Positions 61,492-64,000 of a DNA stretch of 64,000 bases are shown piece after piece. The stretch is from Stigmatella erecta (GTDB lineage: Bacteria; Myxococcota; Myxococcia; Myxococcales; Myxococcaceae): NCBI RefSeq assembly GCF_900111745.1, contig NZ_FOIJ01000002.1, positions 124,001 through 188,000 of the forward strand. The letters run 5' to 3'. A program made the translations under genes and the position numbers. Each line of letters starts with the position of its first letter. The first letter of the stretch is position 1. The notes under the pieces are model-generated. The model was not told where the DNA came from. It saw only the letters and a list, made by a program, of their open reading frames with translations, and ran no database searches.

Positions 61492-63627
61492 ATGGCCCTG
61501 ACCCGAAGCCCTTTTGCCTCACGCCTTTCCTCCCGTGTGCTCGCCCTCGCCACGCTCCTGCTGGGCGTGCTGGTGGGCTGCGGTGACGACAGTCCTCCCC
61601 CTCCTCCTGAACTCGCCCAGGCTCACATCCAGGCGGAATTTCCCCTGGGCGCGTCCACCGCGGAGGTCACCCGGGTGCATGTGGAACTCCGGGAGCCGGG
61701 CTCGGCCGCGTCCATCGGCCTGGAGCTCTCCCGGCAAGGCGATACCTGGAAGGGAACCGTCGACACCCTTCCGCCCGGCAAGGACCATGTCCTCGTGGGC
61801 ACGGCGTTCAACGCGGCCGCCGTGCTCCTCTACCAGGGCGAAGCCGGGCCCATCTCCGCGAGCGCGGGCGGCAGCGTGAACGTGGTCCTCCCGCTCCAGC
61901 CACGGACGCCTCCCGGGAACGCGGCCCCCCTGATTGACACCGTCTCCCTCGGCTCGGAGCTGGCCTCGGGGGGCGAGACCGTGACGGCGGGCCTCACGGC
62001 GCATGATCCCGAGGGAGGTGCGCTCACCTTCTCCTGGGAAGCGAACCAGGGTGTCCTCCATGCGCCCCGGAACACCGCCTCCTCCAGCGAGGTGGACTGG
62101 ACGGCGCCCCCGTGCATCACCGGCGAGGCAATCCTCACGGCCACCGTCACGGACGCGGGAGGCGCCATCACGCGGCGGCCCTTCACCCTCCGCGCACGCC
62201 CGGGCTCCGCCTGCGGCGACACCTCGGTCCATGGCGTTCGCAACCAACACCATGTCCTGGCGAATGGGAACATCCAGGTCGTGCCCCGGGGAGCGGCCAC
62301 CACCCTGGGCGCCTGGGTGCCCACCCCGGACGGCCTTGGCTACACCTGGCATGCCGCCACCAGCGGAGCCGATGGCACCTTCCAGATTCCGGGCGTGGAG
62401 TCCGCCCCTTACCTGCTCCAGGATAACACCTCCTACGTGTGGACCCATACCCGGACGCCGGACCTGAGCCGGGTCCGGCTGGGCCGCCCGGCCGTCCCGT
62501 CCGAGCCCGAGGGAACCCAGTTCACCTTCGAGCTCAGCGGGCTTTCTCCCTGGCAGCAGGGCGAGGACATTCAGCTTCACTCCCCGGAAGCAGGGCTGGC
62601 CTACTTCACCCTGAGCTGCTCGACGCCTTACGTGAGCGGGCCCGAAGAGGGCGAAACCACGTTCCATGCCACCATGGACTATGGGCGCTCCCTGCGGAAT
62701 TGCGGTTACGGCCCGCTCCGGTTCGAGCCCGCCGCGGGCGATACCCTCTATGCCACCCAGCATGTGGCCCGCTTCATCGATGAGGGGCTCCAGAGCTTCC
62801 TGGAGCTGCGCCGGGGCATCCAGGTGGCCGCCCCCACGGCCCGCGACGGCACGCTCCTGCTCAACGCCACGCTGGCCCCCCTGCCCACCACCTCTCACTC
62901 CGTGAGCTACGGAACCGCGACCTTCGAGGCCCTGGCCCTCGCCGCGCATCCCACCGCGACGCTGTCGGCCAACGTCATCTATCTCGGCACCCTTCCGGCC
63001 TACTCGCGGTTCGGCTCGTACGAGGGCTGGCCGGATCTGGCCCAGGTGAGCTGGCCGCCGAGCCAGGGCGCCCTCCAATCGACGCTCACGTTCGGCAATC
63101 CCTATCCGGCCACCTGGGACCGCGTCATCATGGCCATGACTTATTCGCGGATCATCTACTCGGTGGACCTGCCGGAGGGGGGCACCTCGACGCCCGTCTC
63201 GTTCCAGGTCTCCACCCATGCGGAGCAGCCTGTGTCGGACAGTGGGACGACCGTGCTGACGGCCCAGGTGGGTCCGCCCCGGGAAGTGCGGCTCAACCAG
63301 ACGGTGGCCACCACGCCCCTCACCGGGGTGGGGCTCACCCCCCTGGCCAGCTGGACCGCGCCCGCGCTGGGCACCGCGCGTCACTACAGCCTGCGCCTCT
63401 TCGAGCTGTCTGCCAATACCTCGAAGAGGACCATCCGCACGCAGGTGGCCACGTTCCTCACGGACCAGACCCAGCTTCGCCTGCCCCCCGGACTCCTGGT
63501 GCAGGGGAAGAACTATTACCTCGAAATCACGGCGGTCTTCAGTCCGGGAACGGTTTACAGCAAGCCGTTCCTCCTGAGCCCCACCTACCATGCCGCCCAG
63601 GCGGTCACGAGCCGCTTCCAGCCCTGA
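61492..63627 (+). CDS. Large surface lipoprotein with Ig-like repeats, unknown function
   Basis: A 711-residue lipoprotein: hydrophobic signal ending LLGVLVGCGDD, lipidated Cys near residue 31. After a Pro-rich linker there are beta-rich domains; residues about 140-240 look like a PKD/Ig-type fold (IDTVSLGSELASGGETVTAGLTA). The remainder has no motif I recognise. AGAAGG precedes the ATG. A shorter gene at 63828 begins with nearly the same signal sequence, so the two are likely tandem duplicates of a lineage-specific family. A perfect 10-bp hairpin follows the stop. Confidence 0.75.
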   Translation: MALTRSPFASRLSSRVLALATLLLGVLVGCGDDSPPPPPELAQAHIQAEFPLGASTAEVTRVHVELREPGSAASIGLELSRQGDTWKGTVDTLPPGKDHVLVGTAFNAAAVLLYQGEAGPISASAGGSVNVVLPLQPRTPPGNAAPLIDTVSLGSELASGGETVTAGLTAHDPEGGALTFSWEANQGVLHAPRNTASSSEVDWTAPPCITGEAILTATVTDAGGAITRRPFTLRARPGSACGDTSVHGVRNQHHVLANGNIQVVPRGAATTLGAWVPTPDGLGYTWHAATSGADGTFQIPGVESAPYLLQDNTSYVWTHTRTPDLSRVRLGRPAVPSEPEGTQFTFELSGLSPWQQGEDIQLHSPEAGLAYFTLSCSTPYVSGPEEGETTFHATMDYGRSLRNCGYGPLRFEPAAGDTLYATQHVARFIDEGLQSFLELRRGIQVAAPTARDGTLLLNATLAPLPTTSHSVSYGTATFEALALAAHPTATLSANVIYLGTLPAYSRFGSYEGWPDLAQVSWPPSQGALQSTLTFGNPYPATWDRVIMAMTYSRIIYSVDLPEGGTSTPVSFQVSTHAEQPVSDSGTTVLTAQVGPPREVRLNQTVATTPLTGVGLTPLASWTAPALGTARHYSLRLFELSANTSKRTIRTQVATFLTDQTQLRLPPGLLVQGKNYYLEITAVFSPGTVYSKPFLLSPTYHAAQAVTSRFQP

Positions 63628-63649
63628 ACCAAGGGCCCCTCAGGGGACT

Positions 63650-63678
63650 CCCCCACGTAGCGGCTGTGTACGTGGGGG
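63650..63678 (+). terminator. Terminator hairpin after the large lipoprotein gene
   Basis: CCCCCACGTA (63650-63659) and TACGTGGGGG (63669-63678) form a perfect 10-bp stem with a 9-nt loop, starting 23 nt after the stop. No U-tract follows. Confidence 0.7.
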
Positions 63679-63827
63679 CCCGGTTCCGGTGGCAAGACCC
63701 GCAGACCGGCTACCGCGGCGGCAGGGACCTCGGAACGCTGAAGGTGTGTTGGAGTGCATCCGAGACGGAGAGCAATCTCCTGGACGGTCCCATACACTGC
63801 GTGTGAACCCTCTCCATGAAGGACGCC

Positions 63828-64000
63828 ATGGGCCTGACACGCAGCCCCCTCTCCTCGTGCCTCGCCGTCCGTGAACACACCTCGCTCGTGCTGGCCGCGC
63901 TCCTGTGCGCGGTGCTCGCGGGTTGCGGTGACGACAGGCTCTCGGCCGTTCCCGAGCTCCCCTCCGGTCCCTCCACCCCCTCACCTCGCCCCACGGCCCC
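63828..64000 (+). CDS. Lipoprotein, paralogue of the preceding gene (3' truncated)
   Basis: The frame runs open to the right edge. The first 40 residues (MGLTRSPLSS to AGCGDDR) closely match those of the gene at 61492 (MALTRSPFAS to VGCGDDS), with the same signal, lipobox and Pro-rich linker. AAGGA lies 5 nt before the ATG at 63828; an in-frame ATG four codons earlier lacks it. The remainder is outside the window, so length and function are unknown. Confidence 0.7.
   Translation, partial: MGLTRSPLSSCLAVREHTSLVLAALLCAVLAGCGDDRLSAVPELPSGPSTPSPRPTA

Overview
The window is high-GC DNA with the gene content of a fruiting myxobacterium, most likely the Stigmatella/Archangium/Cystobacter group. The signs are a secreted metalloprotease ending in a MYXO-CTERM-type tail, many lipoproteins with Pro-Asp-Ala-Gly linkers and Cys-rich repeats, a polyketide synthase, lytic and sugar-degrading exoenzymes, and a helicase fusion. 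I see no rRNA, tRNA, CRISPR array or intact insertion sequence. Functions below are read from sequence motifs and recalled family knowledge; no database was searched.

Region by region: (1) 1-5.6 kb is a five-gene + strand operon, cut by the left edge: amidohydrolase, adenylate-forming ligase, 3-dehydroquinate-synthase-II-like enzyme, GriI/ADTH-type aldolase and aspartate kinase. It reads as a pathway making 3-amino-4-hydroxybenzoate and probably condensing it to a benzoxazole, ended by a strong hairpin. (2) 5.6-13 kb holds a multicopper oxidase, a PhyH oxygenase, a zinc carboxypeptidase with a promoter that implies a near-leaderless mRNA, a methyltransferase-like protein whose start lies in a perfect inverted repeat, a 55-residue protein and an aldo/keto reductase. 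(3) 13.1-20.9 kb is a tightly coupled LolD/FtsX-type ABC exporter operon with a sorting protein and an outer-membrane barrel, divergent from a MarR regulator fused to a beta-rich domain, with a palindrome between them. (4) 20.9-22.3 kb encodes DbpA helicase.

(5) 22.6-29.8 kb holds a single-module fully reducing PKS (KS-AT-DH-psiKR-ER-KR-ACP) translationally coupled to a type II thioesterase. (6) 29.8-41.5 kb is mainly - strand: a GH16 lipoprotein, an amidohydrolase lipoprotein, a SixA-like phosphatase with a Fur-like box over its start, a GMC oxidoreductase, and then the most striking pair in the window, a histone-H1-like Lys/Ala/Pro tail fused to EF hands, 13 nt upstream of a FliB-type lysine N-methylase. 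A DHFR-like reductase/DmpA peptidase/VOC gene set follows. (7) 42-51.9 kb carries secreted sugar and peptidoglycan functions: NamZ (DUF1343), an exported MurQ-like protein, an amidohydrolase and a GH31 enzyme with three inserted carbohydrate-binding modules.

(8) 52-64 kb contains a decayed uronate-dehydrogenase-like pseudogene, a probable yybP-ykoY manganese riboswitch ahead of a GDT1/UPF0016 Mn2+ exporter, an M36 protease, a small lipoprotein, a protein joining two complete SF1 helicases, and two tandem paralogous lipoproteins, the second cut by the right edge.
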